Shown: positions 33,501 through 44,900 of the stretch, in pieces
How the letters are laid out: every line of letters begins with the position of its first letter
Numbering within the stretch: position 1 is the first letter of the stretch
Assembly: GCA_027943245.1 (NCBI GenBank)
Contig: JANDJZ010000027.1
Coordinates: forward strand, 1-64,000
Reading direction: 5' to 3'
Length of the DNA: 64,000 nt
Source: Acanthamoeba sp. SK_2022b
Lineage: Eukaryota; Discosea; Longamoebia; Acanthamoebidae
Position numbers and translations under genes: made by a program
Notes under the pieces: model-generated
Databases searched by the model: none
Told to the model about the DNA's origin: nothing
What the model saw: the letters and a program-made list of their open reading frames with translations, nothing else

Positions 33501-36034
33501 TTGAAGTCGGTGGCCGACGTGGGCGGCATGAGCTCAGAGTCGGAGCACGTGTATTCGCGGCCCCAGAACTCGTTCGACGCCAGGCCCTGGAAGGCGTACG
33601 ACACTGGATTGGCCCAGTACATCCAGATCCACCATCCGTAAATGTGGATCTGCTCATCCACCCACCCACCCGCATATCACACAACCCAGAGTGAGGAAGA
33701 TATGTGAGTGAGTGTGTTGAAAAACAAGCAAGAAAACATGCTGGATACACTCCCTTGGGGGAGGAGGGAGGAGAGAATGGTATGAACACGTACGCGAGGC
33801 ACGAGATAGCCGCCGAACATGAGAAGCATGGCCACGAAGGTGGGAGCAAAGCTCTGGGCGTAGAGAAGCGAAGGCGACCACACCGACACCATGCGCGTGA
33901 ATGAACGCATCGTCTGTCCCAAAGTTCGGTCATGGGCCGAAGGGTGAGTATTCGGCGAATGGGCAACGCGGAGACAGTGGCATCCGGCACTTGACGTACC
34001 CAATAGAAGAGGAAGCTCATGTAAACAAAGTAACCAAATCGTTCGCCGTTGTCGCCTTCGTTCAGATTCGTCAGCCAGTAAATAATGCTCGAGAAGGCGC
34101 CCACCTCAACCATCATGGTTGGAACCTGGTATCGCGTTAGTGAGACTCTTGCCTACCAACTTGAATGCAAATGAGGCACCATGGGGGTGGATGGAAGGCA
34201 ATGCAAAGACGAAAGGCGTGTACCTCGGCGATGATGGTGGAGAAGAGATAGGGCGAGGTGCGATAGTACTTCTGGTCGCGCTGCATGTAAAACACCGGCC
34301 GCTCGAAGATGGTGAGCGGCAGCGCTGTGAGCGAGCCGAACGCCCAGTAGGCCAGCACGGCAAAGGTGAGGCCCACGCGCGAGTTGATGTCCGACTGGTT
34401 GTAGCCCAGCCGCAGGAACAGCGTCCCCAGAATGCACGCCAGTGCGCAGGCTGCCATTACGCGTGACAAGTTGGTAGTCTTGTCGCGCCACTCGCGAGTA
34501 AAAGCGCGCTTGGTCAATAGCCAGTATTGCCTGTTGCACTCAAGTGTGAGTCTTTGGACGAGCATCAGCGCCAAATATGAAGAAGAGAGGGACGTACATG
34601 GGGATGGAAGTGGGATATTTGGCATCGCGCGCATAGTCCACCAGCTCGATCTTGGCCGGGTGATCATCGCGCTTCTTGCCCTCCACTTCGCTGCCGCCCT
34701 TCGACCCGGCCGTGAGGTGCTTGTCGGTCTCGGCGATGGTGTCGATGACGTGCGCGTAGTGCTCCGACTCCTTGTACGCTGCCACAAAGTCCTTCGGCTC
34801 CAGCCAATCGAAATCTTCGTCGACCACCGCCGCCGCGTTGTCCTCGCCTCCCTCTTTCTGCGCCTCCTCCACCGCTCGATACTTGCTTGGGTTGGGACTG
34901 GTCGTGGACTCAACCACCTCCTCTGCGAAGGCGAAGCGGGGAAACCATCAGCCAACCACCCCATGGCGACTCAAGTCCACGATGAGGGCAGCGTACGAAG
35001 GAATTCAGCGGGATTGAGAGTGGAGCGACACTTGTAACCGAGACGCTCGAAGTAGGCCAGCGCCTCGCCGCGCTTGCCCAAGAAGGCGATCTCGCCTCGC
35101 GTGAGGATCATCACGTTGTCGAACAGGTGGAACGTCTCGTAGCTCGGTTGCAGCAGCGACACCAGGCCTGTCCCGCCCATGTTCACGATCGTCCGCAACG
35201 CTCGCATCACCTGTGAGTGTGTTTTTATGTCCATGTGAGTGTGTGTCCGTGACGATGACGGTGATGGAGAAAGAGAAGATGATGAAGAGTGGGAGGAGGG
35301 TGTACATCGAAGGAGGCCGACGAATCGAGGCCGGTGGTGGGCTCGTCGAAGAGCCACACTCCGGGCGACTTGGTCCACTCGATCCCCACCGTCACTCGCT
35401 TCTTCTCTCCGCCCGACACCCCGCGCAGCAGCGCGTCGCCCACGATGGTGTCGGCCCTGTGCTTGAGGCCCAGCAGCTGCAGAATGGCCTCCACGCGCTC
35501 CTCCTTGACCTTGGCCGGCACGCCCGCCGGCATCTGGCAGTCGGCGCTGAAGCGCAGCGTCTCCTTGACCGTGAGCGTGGCCAGGTGCACGTCCTCCTGC
35601 TGGATGAAGGCCACGTCGCGGTGGTAGTGCTTGCGCTTGGGCACCTTGCCGTTGAAGGTCAGGCTCCCGTCGACCTTGCCCGCGCGCAGCCGGTTGGCCA
35701 GCAGCTTGAGCAGCGAGCTCTTGCCGCACCCGGGCGCGCCCAGCAGCAGGGTCATCTCGCCCGGTCGCAGGAAGAAGCTCACGTCGTTGAGGATGGCCAC
35801 CGGCTGCGGCTTCTTCTCCGGCACGAACCGGTTGACCAGCTGGTTGGCCAGGAGCGACCACACGTCGCGTTGGTGCGAGGTCGGCGGGGCGGCGTGCACG
35901 CTGAGCGTGACGTGGCTCACGGCGGCGAAGATGGGCTGGAAGTTGGGGTTGATGGCCTTGCGCGTCTCCTTGATGTAGTCGCTGAATAGCACCGTCCCTT
36001 TGTGGGGCAGCTGCAGCCTCGGCTCTTCGACCAC
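30521..36034 (-). repeat. Left arm of a large inverted repeat (PDR copy A)
   Basis: Exons 2 to last of PDR copy A match, in inverted orientation, the block at about 42066-47454. Exon sequence is almost the same base for base where I compared it (NBD1, TMD1, NBD2). Introns keep positions and phases but differ in sequence and length. Confidence 0.85.
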
Positions 36035-36213
36035 CTGCGTTTGCGTGCGTCAAAAGGGTCAGGGCCGCGTATGTTGTCCACAGGTGGAAAAAAGCAGTGT
36101 GGAGAGGTAAGTCGTACGGAATCAGCAGACTCGAGGCCAGAAAACGCTTCTTCATCGTCTTCAATCTCGACATCGCTCAAACGAGGAGTTTCTTCAGCAC
36201 TGCCCGCTTCCAT
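30521..36213 (-). CDS. Full-size PDR/ABCG transporter, copy A
   Basis: Plasma-membrane type ABC exporter with the layout NBD1-TMD1-NBD2-TMD2. Exon 1 (36213-36118) encodes a 32-residue acidic N-terminus. Exon 2 (36034-35306) carries NBD1 with Walker A GAPGCGKS, signature VSGGEKKRV and Walker [17 protein letters not shown]1 lies near 34.5-33.3 kb. NBD2 (32.7-31.9 kb) has Walker [10 protein letters not shown], the PDR-type degenerate signature ISADQRKRV and Walker [18 protein letters not shown]2 follows and the protein ends [12 protein letters not shown] at 30521. It is nearly identical, exon for exon, to the gene at 41963-47454. Differences lie mainly in introns, the N-terminus, the linker after TMD1 (an extra [16 protein letters not shown] stretch) and the region before TMD2. 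The full-size PDR class exports drugs, lipids and terpenoids. Substrate unknown. Confidence 0.9.
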
Positions 36214-36833
36214 GGTGGTTGTGAATCTTGAGGTGTAAGAAGTGTTCGTTTATGCAGGCAGCGAGTAGAGGCCAAGAATGGTGATTGAAGCAAGTGTGGT
36301 GTGAAGCTGTCAGTAAGGCGTTGAGTTATCGATCTTGCAAGAAGGAACGATTGAGGGTCAATGGGCGCTATCATGGCGGTACTTATAGGGAAGGGAAGCC
36401 CACCTCCGAGACGCCACTTCAAAGTGGAGGCTTGGGCAGAGAGGGCCAGCGCCAGTTCGGAACGTGGAAAGGAACTTGAAAATGCTGCGATTGGTAGCTC
36501 ATGGATAAGCGGGCGGTTCGTTCCGCCAATCGGAACTATGGGCTCATCTGGCAGCCCAAGAGTGATTACACGTGCGTGGTTTGGTGGGACCAGGCAACAA
36601 TGTCAGTGCGGGGCGATGACGCGGGGTGTACCTTTGGTAGGGCCCCCTCCGTAGTCCTCCGTGCCGTTGGGCTCCACACCAGGCCGTGGTAGGGTGTAGA
36701 GAAATTTTATATTTGATTTATTGTGATGGTGCGACGTGTTCATCCGCACACCTACTCGTACAGGCAGGAGACAGGCGGTGAGTGGGAAAAGAGGGGGAAA
36801 AAAAGAAGCCTAAATTTCGGCCGCGGAGAGCGC
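36214..36833. promoter_or_regulatory. Upstream region of PDR copy A
   Basis: A 620-bp gap holding the 5' flank of PDR copy A (minus strand) and the 3' flank of the CAP-domain gene (also minus). Only short ORFs are present. It does not resemble the flank of PDR copy B (41485-41962) at a glance, so the two pumps probably have different promoters. Confidence 0.45.
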
Positions 36834-39800
36834 TCAGGACCAGATGTAGTTGAAGGAGCTCATCTTGTCCATGACCGCGTTGTTATTCTCGAAGCCCGTG
36901 CAGAACGTGGCGAGGCCGATGGTCTTGTACACCGAGTTGTGCTTGGCCGCCGCGATGCCCATCTTGCTCCACTTCGGGTCAGTTACCACGCTCCTGCGCG
37001 TCCAAAAGCCCGTCCACGCGTGGTGAGCATCACCACTCACCCGTCCTTGCGGAAGGCCAGGAGGAGAGAGTAATAAGAGAGAAGGGAAATGAAGCGGAGG
37101 GCGTACCGGTGAAGGCGGGACGCGTCGCCATCGCTGATGAGCCAGGTCATGAGCATCTCTCTGCGTGTGTGTGCCAGCGTAGACTTGAGTAACCAGGGGC
37201 GCGAGGAGCGAGTGCGAATGGGTGAGGTGAGTGCGCACCTGCCGGTGAGAGCGCCAAACTTGGACAGCTCCGAAATCTCGCCAGTGAGCACGCCGTAGGC
37301 CTGGATGTGGTTAAGCGACGAAATGTTGGTGCTGCCCGTGGGCGCACCCTCCGTGACCGCCTCTGCAGACAGACGCCAAGGTCAGACCAACAGCTACAGA
37401 GAGGATTCTGATGGCAGCTGGTCAGTGAGCGCGTACGTTTGGCCGCAAGGCACAGCCCGGAGTCAAACTCCACTTCGGGCATCGGCTGGCACTGGAAATA
37501 AGACCCGTGGCACAGAGTAAGCGTTGTGTGATGCGAGTGATGTGAGTGCGTGATGTGTGCGTGCGGCGTGCGTGCGTGCGTGCGTGCGTGGCAGTGATTG
37601 GTTTTCGCACGCACCGACATGAGGTAGTGGATGGCTTCATCGCATGCAGCAATGCCCTCCCTCGTCAGGAGCCTCTGTACGCCTGTCGATATGAAGGAAC
37701 CAGGTGAGAAACAGTGATGACCTTTCGTGAGGTGGACGCGTACCGGGCGCGGCGTAGATCTTGTCCTGGTAGTAGGGCCTGCGCTCGGTCTCGATCAGGT
37801 GGGCGTAGGCCTGGGGATCCCTACGCAGCAGGTTTACCTCCCTCTTGAACTCCTCCTCGAACGCTGCGCGCACAAATGACCAGACGAGCGAGCGCTGTGT
37901 CAGATTGCATGTCATAACAAGAAGGGAACGGGCCACGACGGTACCGGTGCCGTTGAACTCTTCGGTCGGACGGACGATAGGCGTCGATGCCCGGGGTCCG
38001 GCCGTCGAGTAGGCCGACGGCGCCATGGCCTGCTGATAGCCCTGTTGAGGCTGGTAGGGCGGTTGCTGCTGTTGCTGCTGCTGATAAGGATAGCCCTGCT
38101 GCTGTTGGTAGGGTGGCTGCTGATAGGGTCGCTGCTGCTGAGGCTGTTGGTAGGACTGTTGATAGGGCTGCTGGGGCTGCTGGTAGCCTTGCTGCTGGGG
38201 CATCTGGAAACTCTGGCGCTGTTGTGGCTGTTGGTAGGGCTGTTGGTAGGGCTGCTGCTGCGGCTGCTGCGAGTAGCGCGCCTGCTGGGGCGACGCGTAG
38301 CCCTGTGCCGAGCCAGGCTGGGGCGACGCGTAGCCCGGCACGCCGTTCGAAGAGTAGGGCGAGGGAGTCGGGCTCGGTACGCCGCCCGACCCATAGCCAA
38401 CGCTTGCCCTGGGCTGCTGCGGCTGCACCTGCTGGGAGACGGGGCGCGGACCGTAGCCGTGAGGGCCTTGTTGCGATGGGTCGATCGATTCCACCGTGGC
38501 GTACTGTGGCTGGAGGTGGCTGCCCGAGTCAGCCCGCTCGTCCAAGTAGACCGCTGACGCGCGAGCGGGCTGTTGTCTGCGAGCGGCTCGTTATCAACCG
38601 CTGTAGAGGAGAAATGAGGCTGAAGGGGGGGGGAGCTAGCAGCTACCTGGCGGGTTCGGGCTCCCACTCGCCGGCGGCAGCGCTGAGCTCCTCGAAGGTG
38701 GCGTGCATCGGCTGTGGCAGGGACTGGCGCACGCTGTGAACCCGAACAGCGTCCACGAAGTCAGTACCAAAGCGCGCCAGCATCGCCAAGCTCACACACA
38801 GAGAGAGAGAGAGAGAAAGAGGAAAGCGGTAGGATTACGTCTCGGCGAACGAGGGGCGTAGCGTGGCCATATCGGGCTGCGGCTGTCCGCGTCTCGACGA
38901 AGACACGGGAACGTTGCGCGCAGCGGGCGCGGGCTCGCCGGTCTGACCAAGCTGGGCCAGCAGGCTGTCAAAGTCGGCCTCCTCCGGCGCGCCCGGCGCC
39001 TGCTGCTGCGGAGGGCTGTAGGCAGCCACGGGCGAGGCGCTGCGCGGAGCCACGGCTGGCGAACCAGCGGCGGGCGAGTTGCTCGATGACGACGCGCCAT
39101 CCAGGGCGGCAAGCAGGCTGTCGAGCGAATCCTCGACGCCCGCAAAGGCATTGGCGGCCTCCTGACGAATGGAGGCGCGAGGATTGGCGGCGGACGCCGC
39201 AGCCGAGACGCGGGCGCCGGGCTGCGCCAGAGAAGCGCGAGGATTGCCTGCCGGCTGCGAATAGGCGCTGGACGCACGCGAGGGCGCGGCGGCGGCAGGA
39301 GGAGCGCCGCCCGACCCGATGTCGAGGGACTCGAGCAGCTGGTCGAGCAGATCGTCGTCCGCCTTGGCGGCGTGTGGGGCGGGCGGCTCCGAGTGCGGGG
39401 ACATGGGGGCACGGCTCAAGCGCGAGGACGGGCCTCCAGCGCCGCTGGGCGGCGGTGGCGCGGGCGTGGTGGGCGGCCCCTCGGTGAGGCTGTCGAGAAG
39501 GGCCTCGAACGAGGCCGTGGCGCCCGCGGGCATGGGGGCTCCGCTGGCCGAGGGCAGGACATTGCTACCGGAAGGCTTGCGCGACAGGCGCCTCGACACC
39601 GGACCTAAAAGCGTTACCATAGGAGTTAAACTAAATAAAAATAAATAAATTGAAAAGGGAGAGGGGGGACGTGCGAGAGGCGCGTTTGTTGAGGGCTGGC
39701 GAAGAGGACCCAGACAGACTCTCGAGCAGGACGTCAAACGAGTCCCTACGGCCACTGGAAGCAGCTGGAGGGTTCTGGGCTGCAGAGGCCAACAACAATA

Positions 39801-39996
39801 ATCGGGGCAACGGGTGAGGATGAGAGTGAGTCCTTCACTCGGTGGTTGGGAAAGATGGCAAGCAGCAACCCCCCCCCCCGCAGCTGCCCAGAGCGATTTG
39901 AAAGGGAGGCCCAAAGAGCACGAAAAATTCTGAGAAGAAGGCGGTACACGAGTCTAAGCTGGCAATGAGATCATCCAGGTCATCCAGTTGGCTCAT
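36834..39996 (-). CDS. CAP (SCP/PR-1) domain protein with N-terminal LD-like motifs
   Basis: Minus-strand multi-exon gene, ATG 39996 to TGA 36834. The N-terminal third carries at least six short Leu/Asp helices spaced by Ser/Pro/Ala-rich linkers: LDDLDDLIASLDS, FDVLLESLSG, FEALLDSLTEG, DDLLDQLLESLDIG, LDSLLAALDG and FDSLLAQLG. These resemble paxillin LD motifs (LDxLLxxL). Next is a long QQPY/QQGYQQP-type low-complexity region (38.5-38.0 kb). The C-terminal part is a CAP-like domain: REVNLLRRDPQAYAHLIE, REGIAACDEAIHYL, GEISELSKFG, MLMTWLISDGDASRLHR, and DPKWSKMGIAAAKHNSV. The DGxxxRxHR...P.....G.A..H order matches cytosolic and bacterial CAP proteins. No signal peptide, so a cytosolic location like GAPR-1 is likely. 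No LIM domains, unlike paxillin. Internal exon borders partly fixed. Confidence 0.65.
37985..38480 (-). repeat. Gln/Pro/Tyr-coding trinucleotide-rich repeat
   Basis: Tandem variants of CAGCAGCCxTAC and CAACAGG on the minus strand encode QQPYQQ-like repeats in the CAP-domain gene. This is impure repeat coding sequence of the prion-like or phase-separating composition. Confidence 0.7.
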
Positions 39997-40239
39997 CCTG
40001 CAGGCCGGTTTTTAACTTTTTGTTCTGTAACTGGCAAAAGTTGCAATTTGGTCCCACTCAGGCGGGTGCACCCGGAGTGAAAACTGGCACAACGAACAGG
40101 GGCAATGATACTCCGCTTGGGACTCCGTTTGCGGCAGCCACTGGCACAATAGCGCGATTGCGATGTGACGGGCTGCTTTCCTGTCCTGTGGCTTTCTCAC
40201 TCTCGGTGAAGTTGGCAACACCTTGATTACTCTTACACA

Positions 40240-41484
40240 CTACATGGCTGTGCACAACTGCCAAACCAGCAGGAAAACGGCCAGAGAGAGGAGGTAGGCT
40301 TGCTGCTCATCCGAAGGCTTGCTGGTGACCTCCTCCTCTTCCTGCTGTTCTTCCTCCTCGCCGCTACTCCGCTCCGCGCTGTGGCGCCATGTGCCTTCTT
40401 GGGAGTCTCGTTGGTGGCCGGTAGTCGGGATCGGGCGAGTGTGGCTGTCCTTGGGCCAGCGCACGTAGAAACTGGGCAGCGGCGCGGCGGCCTCGGGCAG
40501 GCCCTCCTCGCGCAGGAGCGCGGCGGCCTCGACCTCGCACAACCGCCGTCGCATCTCGTGATCGCTCAGCCCGGCAAAAGCGCGTTCGGCGGCGTCGCGC
40601 GAGCTGTAGACAACGTGGCAATAGCGGCCCTCCCACTCGGCCTTGATGCGGTCAATCTCGCCGAAGGCGCCCAGGACCACGTCGACAAACACCTCGCGCC
40701 TGACCTCGGCCAGCAGGGCCGCCTCCTCGGGGCACCGCACCTCCTGCGCTTCCGTGTCGTCATCTAGGTCGGCAAAGACGATGCCGCCCACGAACAGCTT
40801 CCGCCCGGCCTCGCTCGCCGCCTTCTCCTTCTTCTTCTGCTGCTGTCGTTTCTTGTCCGCCTTGGTCTTTGTCTTCTTGTCGTCCACGACTCGATCGTTG
40901 CCGGTATCGAGGCTCCTGCTGCGGCTCTTGCGCTTCGTGCCCCTCTGGCGCTGCGCTTCGGCTGGCGCTCCGCTCCTCTTCCGTTGGATGGCCATCGCGG
41001 CAGAGCGCACGGCGGCGGCATGGAGAGCTTCATCGTGGGCGAAGGAAGAAGAGGGGGAGGGCTTGGGGTGGCTGCGAGAGGGCGGCAGTCCTCGTTTCGG
41101 TCGGTCGTGCCGCGCTCTGATCAAGGCAACGTACTCCCCCAATTCATCATCTTCTGCAGCTGCTCTGTAGGTGCCCGTAGAGTAGAGCGGGGGTGACCCT
41201 CCTGCTCTCCTTTTCGTCGATGAACGAGCGTAGGCTTTACTATGCGACGTAGAACGCTGGAAGAGAGGGCGATCCAATTCGGGAGCGAGCTCTTCCCAAG
41301 TCAGCATAAGTCGCTTGCCCGTCTGGGCCAGCAGCTGAGCTTCCTCATACTCTACCTGATCCGCCCAATTGCTAAAGTCAGGCGTAATAGGCAGATCCTC
41401 TTCCTCCCTTTCACGTGCTTCAAGCAAATCTGGCCCCGCCTCTTCCGCAAGGCCATGATCCAAGTCGCATACCGTCACGCTCAT
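40240..41484 (-). CDS. RRM-like protein with C-terminal hydrophobic tail
   Basis: Single-exon, 414 aa from ATG 41484; the frame is open further upstream but only from non-ATG codons. The N-terminal half is acidic, then Arg/Ser/Lys-rich (about 185-240, nuclear-signal-like runs such as KKTKTKADKKRQQQKKK). Residues about 250-345 look like a divergent RNA-recognition motif: RNP2-like LFVGGIVFADL, then VVLGAFGEIDRI, RNP1-like GRYCHVVY and AERAFAGL, with an acidic insertion after the first strand. The last 20 residues (AYLLSLAVFLLVWQLC near the end) are a hydrophobic segment after a Glu-rich run, like a tail anchor. A membrane-bound RNA-binding protein is the inference. Neither part is certain. Confidence 0.6.
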   Translation of the reverse strand: MSVTVCDLDHGLAEEAGPDLLEAREREEEDLPITPDFSNWADQVEYEEAQLLAQTGKRLMLTWEELAPELDRPLFQRSTSHSKAYARSSTKRRAGGSPPLYSTGTYRAAAEDDELGEYVALIRARHDRPKRGLPPSRSHPKPSPSSSFAHDEALHAAAVRSAAMAIQRKRSGAPAEAQRQRGTKRKSRSRSLDTGNDRVVDDKKTKTKADKKRQQQKKKEKAASEAGRKLFVGGIVFADLDDDTEAQEVRCPEEAALLAEVRREVFVDVVLGAFGEIDRIKAEWEGRYCHVVYSSRDAAERAFAGLSDHEMRRRLCEVEAAALLREEGLPEAAAPLPSFYVRWPKDSHTRPIPTTGHQRDSQEGTWRHSAERSSGEEEEQQEEEEVTSKPSDEQQAYLLSLAVFLLVWQLCTAM

Positions 41485-41962
41485 CGCTTGGGCTTGCTCT
41501 GCCCAGCCTGCTCGGGCGTTGAGCTGGGCGCAGCCCCTGCAGTGAAGCGCATTCCGTGGTGGAAATGAATAAAGAAAATTAAAATTATTTCTTTTCCAGA
41601 ATATAAGCAGAAAGCGCAAGCTCTAGGTGCTGGCCGAACGAGCAGACCGAAATGCGACGTGTGATTTCTTCGTCGGCGAGAACGATCACAAAGTATGAGA
41701 ATGGTGCAACTCCAGCACCGACTGGTGGGTGGCCACCGTAGACGGCGGACCACCAGCAGCAGCCGCTATTCGTCCCATTGGGCCTCGGACTTTGCGTGGA
41801 TTGGTCCGTATAAAAAAGTGACGCTTCCACCAATGGGGCGAACAAAAATATTCCTATCTGGCGTGTAGGGTGGGGATATCAATGGGCCCTCGCAAGGCCT
41901 TGTTTCTCACTTTCACAACACACCCATCAACATCAACCACCCTTCACATCCACCTGACAAAT
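41485..41962. promoter_or_regulatory. Divergent promoter of RRM-like gene and PDR copy B
   Basis: A 478-bp gap between two divergent ATGs. There is a GTATAAAAAAG sequence at about 41807-41817 on the plus strand, some 150 bp before the PDR ATG, that looks like a TATA box. A CACCAATGGGG near 41828 resembles a CCAAT element. Both calls rest on consensus only. Confidence 0.4.
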
Positions 41963-44900
41963 ATGGAAGAGGACACGATGGACATGCACAACATTGCGCT
42001 TGAAGACCAGCCAGAGGGAGAAGAGGACTCCACTTTCGACCACGCCGACCTCTCGGAGGATCTTAGCGAGGAGCCTCGGCTGAATCTACCCAACAAGGGA
42101 ACAGTGCTGTTCAGCGACTACATCAAGGAGACGCGCAAAGCCATCAACCCCAACTTCCAGCCCATCTTCGCCGCCGTGAGCCACGTCACGCTCAGCGTGC
42201 ACGCCGCCCCGCCGACCTCGCACCACCGCGACGTGTGGTCGCTCCTGGCCAACCAGCTGGTCAACCGGTTCGTGCCGGAGAAGAAGCCGCAGCCGGTGGC
42301 CATCCTCAACGACGTGAGCTTCTTCCTGCGACCGGGCGAGATGACCCTGCTGCTGGGCGCGCCCGGGTGCGGCAAGAGCTCGCTGCTCAAGCTGCTGGCC
42401 AACCGGCTGCGCGCGGGCAAGGTCGACGGGAGCCTGACCTTCAACGGCAAGGTGCCCAAGCGCAAGCACTACCACCGCGACGTGGCCTTCATCCAGCAGG
42501 AGGACGTGCACCTGGCCACGCTCACGGTCAAGGAGACGCTGCGCTTCAGCGCCGACTGCCAGATGCCGGCGGGCGTGCCGGCCAAGGTCAAGGAGGAGCG
42601 CGTGGAGGCCATTCTGCAGCTGCTGGGCCTCAAGCACAGGGCCGACACCATCGTGGGCGACGCGCTGCTGCGCGGAGTGTCGGGCGGGGAGAAGAAGCGG
42701 GTGACGGTGGGGATCGAGTGGACCAAGTCGCCCGGAGTGTGGCTCTTCGACGAGCCCACCACCGGTCTCGATTCGTCGGCCTCCTTCGATGTACACCCTC
42801 TCTCCCCACCCAAAAAATACCCTCCCTCCTTCCACTCTTCATCCGCGTCTCTCTTTCTCCATCACCGTCATCGTCACGGACACACACTCACATGGACATA
42901 AAAACACACTCACAGGTGATGCGAGCATTGCGGACGATCGTGAACATGGGCGGGACAGGCCTGGTGTCGCTTCTGCAACCGAGCTACGAGACGTTCCACC
43001 TGTTCGACAACGTGATGATCCTCACGCGAGGCGAGATCGCCTTCTTGGGCAAGCGCGGCGAGGCGCTGGCCTACTTCGAGCGTCTCGGTTACAAGTGTCG
43101 CTCCACTCTCAATCCCGCTGAATTCCTTCGTACGCTGCCCTCCTTACTTGAATTACCGATGCCTTCACTCCTTAACTTTCCGTTAACAGAGGAGGTGGTT
43201 GAGTCCACGATGAGCGCCAACCCAAGCAAGTATCGAGCGGTGGAGGAGGCGCAGAAAGAGGGAGGCGAGGACAACGCGGCGGCGGTGGTCGACGAAGATT
43301 TCGATTGGCTGGAGCCGAAGGACTTTGTGGCAGCGTACAAGGAGTCGGAGCACTACGCGCACGTCATCGACACCATCGCCGAGACCGACAAGCACCTCAC
43401 GGCCGGGTCGAAGGGCGGCAGCGAAGTGGAGGACAAGAAGAGCGATCATCATCCGGCCAAGATCGAGCTGGTGGACTACGCGCGCGATGCCAAATATCCC
43501 ACTTCCATCCCCATGTGCGTTTCTTCTGTGCTGACGACCCAGGCGCTTGAGGTTCTATTACAGTTGTGCTCACTTCGGTGATCGCAGGCAATACTGGCTA
43601 TTGACCAAGCGTGCACTCACACGCGAGTGGCGCGACAAGACCACCAACCTGATGCGCATCGTCAATACTTGTGTGCTGGCGTGCATTCTGGGGACGCTGT
43701 TCCTGCGGCTGGACTACAACCAGTCGGACATCAACTCGCGCGTGGGCCTCACCTTTGCCGTGCTGGCCTACTGGGCGTTCGGCTCGCTCACAGCGCTGCC
43801 GCTCACCATCTTCGAGCGGCCGGTGTTTTACATGCAGCGCGACCAGAAGTACTATCGCACCTCGCCCTATCTCTTCTCCACCATCATCGCCGAGGTACAC
43901 ACCTTTCGTCTTTGCTTTATCCCCCAGTTTCTTGGTCTTAAGTCTGACTGAGCGACGCTATACCAGATTCCAACCATGATGGTTGAGGTGGGCGCCTTCT
44001 CGAGCATCCTCTATTGGCTGACGAATCTGAACGAAGGCGACAACGGCGAACGATTTGGTTACTTTGTTTACATGAGCTTCCTCTTCTATTGGGTACGTTT
44101 ATATCCTCTTCTAACGAGTTATGCGGACTCAAATCTTACCGATACTTAACTTTGGGACAGACGATGCGTTCATTCACGCGCATGGTGTCGGTGTGGTCGC
44201 CTTCGCTTCTCTACGCCCAGAGCTTTGCTCCCACCTTCGTGGCCATGCTTCTCATGTTCGGCGGCTATCTCGTGCCTCGCGTACGTGTCCCCACCATCCC
44301 CCTCCCCAAGGGAGTGTGTTAACGCACTCATATCCTCACACTGGGTTGTGTGTTATGGGGGGTGGGTGGGTGGATGAGCAGATCCACATTTACGGATGGT
44401 GGATTTGGATGTACTGGGCCAATCCAGTGTCGTACGCCTTCCAGGGCCTGGCGTCGAACGAGTTCTGGGGCCGCGAATACACGTGCTCCGACTCTGAGCT
44501 CATGCCACCCACGTCGGCCACCGACTTCAACCTGCCCTACCCACAAGGCTTCGAAGGTCCTTCCCCGCCAGCCAGCCCCAGCTCATAAAATGTTGGACTT
44601 ACGCATGTGTTGCATGCAGGCAACCGAGCGTGTCCGGTGACGAGCGGGACAGACTACATTGTGAACAGCTATGGCATTTTCGACCGCGAGTGGCTCAAGT
44701 GGATCATGGCGGTGTGCGTGATCGGGTGGTGGGTGATCTTCACGGCGGTGACATACGCGGGCCTGCGGTTCGTGAGGCACGCACCACCGAAGAAGGCACG
44801 CATGAAGAGCGTGGCGGTGAGCGAGGAGCAGGAGCGCGAGATGAAACAGTTCGACATCAAGGCTGTCAAGGCTGAGCACCTCAAGCAAGGTCACGGCCAC

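Noticed and set aside
35213..35989. 258-codon plus-strand ORF (and its mirror at 42086-42835)
   Set aside because: Both are antisense to the NBD1 exons of the two PDR genes. The mirrored occurrence comes from the inverted repeat, not from a conserved antisense gene.
37985..38557. 170- to 250-codon plus-strand ORFs with Leu/Ala-rich content
   Set aside because: Antisense readings of the Gln/Pro-rich repeat in the CAP-domain gene.
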